Shown here in pieces: positions 63,583-64,000 of a stretch of DNA of 64,000 nt. How positions within the stretch are numbered: position 1 is the stretch's first letter; each line of letters starts with the position of its first letter. Source of the stretch: UBA6623 sp965226435 (lineage in GTDB: Bacteria > Acidobacteriota > Terriglobia > Bryobacterales > UBA6623); contig CBDDCY010000012.1 of the NCBI GenBank assembly GCA_965226435.1, positions 496,001 to 560,000 of the forward strand, written 5' to 3'. The position numbers were made by a program, and so were the translations under genes. The notes under the pieces were generated by a model, which searched no databases, was not told where the DNA came from, and saw only the letters and a list, made by a program, of their open reading frames with translations.

Positions 63583-64000
63583 TACGCGGGGTATGGCGGC
63601 GCTCCTCCGGTCAATCGCAGCTTCAGCGCTTGGACGACGATCCACACCTTTTCGAAATCGCTCAATCGGGCGCGGCTCGTGAAGACATCGTAGCCGCGGC
63701 CGCGAATGCGCCGCAAGATACCGTAGTAGATCGAAATCATGGCCCACAGCGAGGGGCGCCCGGTCGGGCTGACCATGCCGAGCAGCGGCGCGGCTTCGGC
63801 GTAATATCGGTTGGCGCGCTCCCACTCGAAGGCCATCAACTTTTCAAACCCTTCTCCCGGACGGCCCGCGAGCAAATCCTCGGCGCTGACTCCGAACCTT
63901 GCGAGGTCTTCCTGGGGCAGATAGATGCGTCCCATGCGGGCGTCTTCGGGAATGTCTCGCAGGATGTTGGTGAGCTGAAAGGCCACGCCGCATTTTTCGG
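63582..64000 (-). CDS. hpnD: Presqualene diphosphate synthase HpnD (3' part; runs off the right edge)
   Basis: The frame enters from beyond base 64000 (EKCGVAFQLTNILRDIPEDA...), so about the last 139 residues are seen. The second Asp-rich motif NILRDIPED and MGRIYLPQEDLARFGV identify a squalene/phytoene-synthase fold. The C-terminus SIYYGILRRIRGRGYDVFTS then ARLSDFEKVW is typical of HpnD. It joins two farnesyl diphosphates into presqualene diphosphate. Its TAG stop overlaps the GTG of hpnE. Confidence 0.88.
   Translation of the reverse strand, partial: EKCGVAFQLTNILRDIPEDARMGRIYLPQEDLARFGVSAEDLLAGRPGEGFEKLMAFEWERANRYYAEAAPLLGMVSPTGRPSLWAMISIYYGILRRIRGRGYDVFTSRARLSDFEKVWIVVQALKLRLTGGAPPYPA

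Noticed and set aside
1..64000. CRISPR arrays, rRNA operons or a replication origin
   Set aside because: No regularly spaced short repeats, rRNA core sequences or DnaA-box clusters were noticed anywhere in the window.

Overview
The window looks like a chromosomal segment of an Acidobacteriota, most likely a relative of Bryobacterales/Solibacter. The evidence is GC-rich coding, two long secreted beta-propeller proteins ending in the Solibacter-type TIGR03437 C-terminal domain, a DUF4384 protein, several secreted PQQ-like propellers and hopanoid genes hpnD/hpnE. Dense insertion sequences and degraded genes suggest a relaxed, IS-expanded genome. The lineage is inferred from gene content only.

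Layout. 1-10.2 kb: secreted or lipoprotein catabolic genes (PQQ-like propeller, ThuA, orphan TRAP binding protein DctP, AttH/lipocalin-like, SMP-30), then rpsA and mutL. 10.3-11.9 kb: a complete IS1202/ISTde1-like element with iterated ~26-bp terminal repeats and a 17-bp target duplication. 12-17.4 kb: DUF4384 protein, a small secreted protein and a likely catabolic operon (cyclase, Ldh-type oxidoreductase, luciferase-like monooxygenase). 17.6-25.2 kb: a 1039-aa TIGR03437 propeller, a beta-helix gene split in its signal peptide by IS630 copy 1, an outer-membrane barrel gene behind an 11-G tract, an ECF sigma factor with its small partner, and trxA. 25.2-36 kb: hydantoinase A-like gene, AbgT transporter, higBA, IS630 copy 2, a frameshifted propeller gene, and four same-orientation copies of an unrecognised ~200-420-bp repeat (R1-R4).

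35.9-43.3 kb is the most interesting part. Removing the mobile elements leaves a three-gene operon whose start and stop codons overlap as ATGA at both junctions: an HNH-nuclease effector (257 aa), a 75-aa ABC-3C middle component (MC6-like) and a 580-aa DUF2326 ABC ATPase. This is an ABC three-component conflict (defence) system. It is broken by an IS256-family element in the effector (9-bp target duplication), by an IS1-family element inside the IS256 transposase gene (8-bp duplication, 26-bp perfect inverted repeats), and by IS630 copy 3 in the middle component. The IS1-family element is unusually long (2163 bp). It carries two small genes, a leaderless-type consensus promoter and two tRNA-like genes with encoded CCA. 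One is a leucine-type class II tRNA body with a UGG (proline) anticodon, a possible missense tRNA.

43.6-51.3 kb: three PQQ-like propellers interspersed with an AMP-binding enzyme and an iron alcohol dehydrogenase. 51.3-56.7 kb: membrane methyltransferase, a paralogous gene remnant, IS630 copy 4, a lipoprotein and an ABC-2 transporter pair. 57-62.3 kb: DUF2339 and DUF3999 membrane/envelope genes carrying about eight frameshifts between them. 62.3-64 kb: hpnE and the 3' part of hpnD (squalene/hopanoid synthesis).
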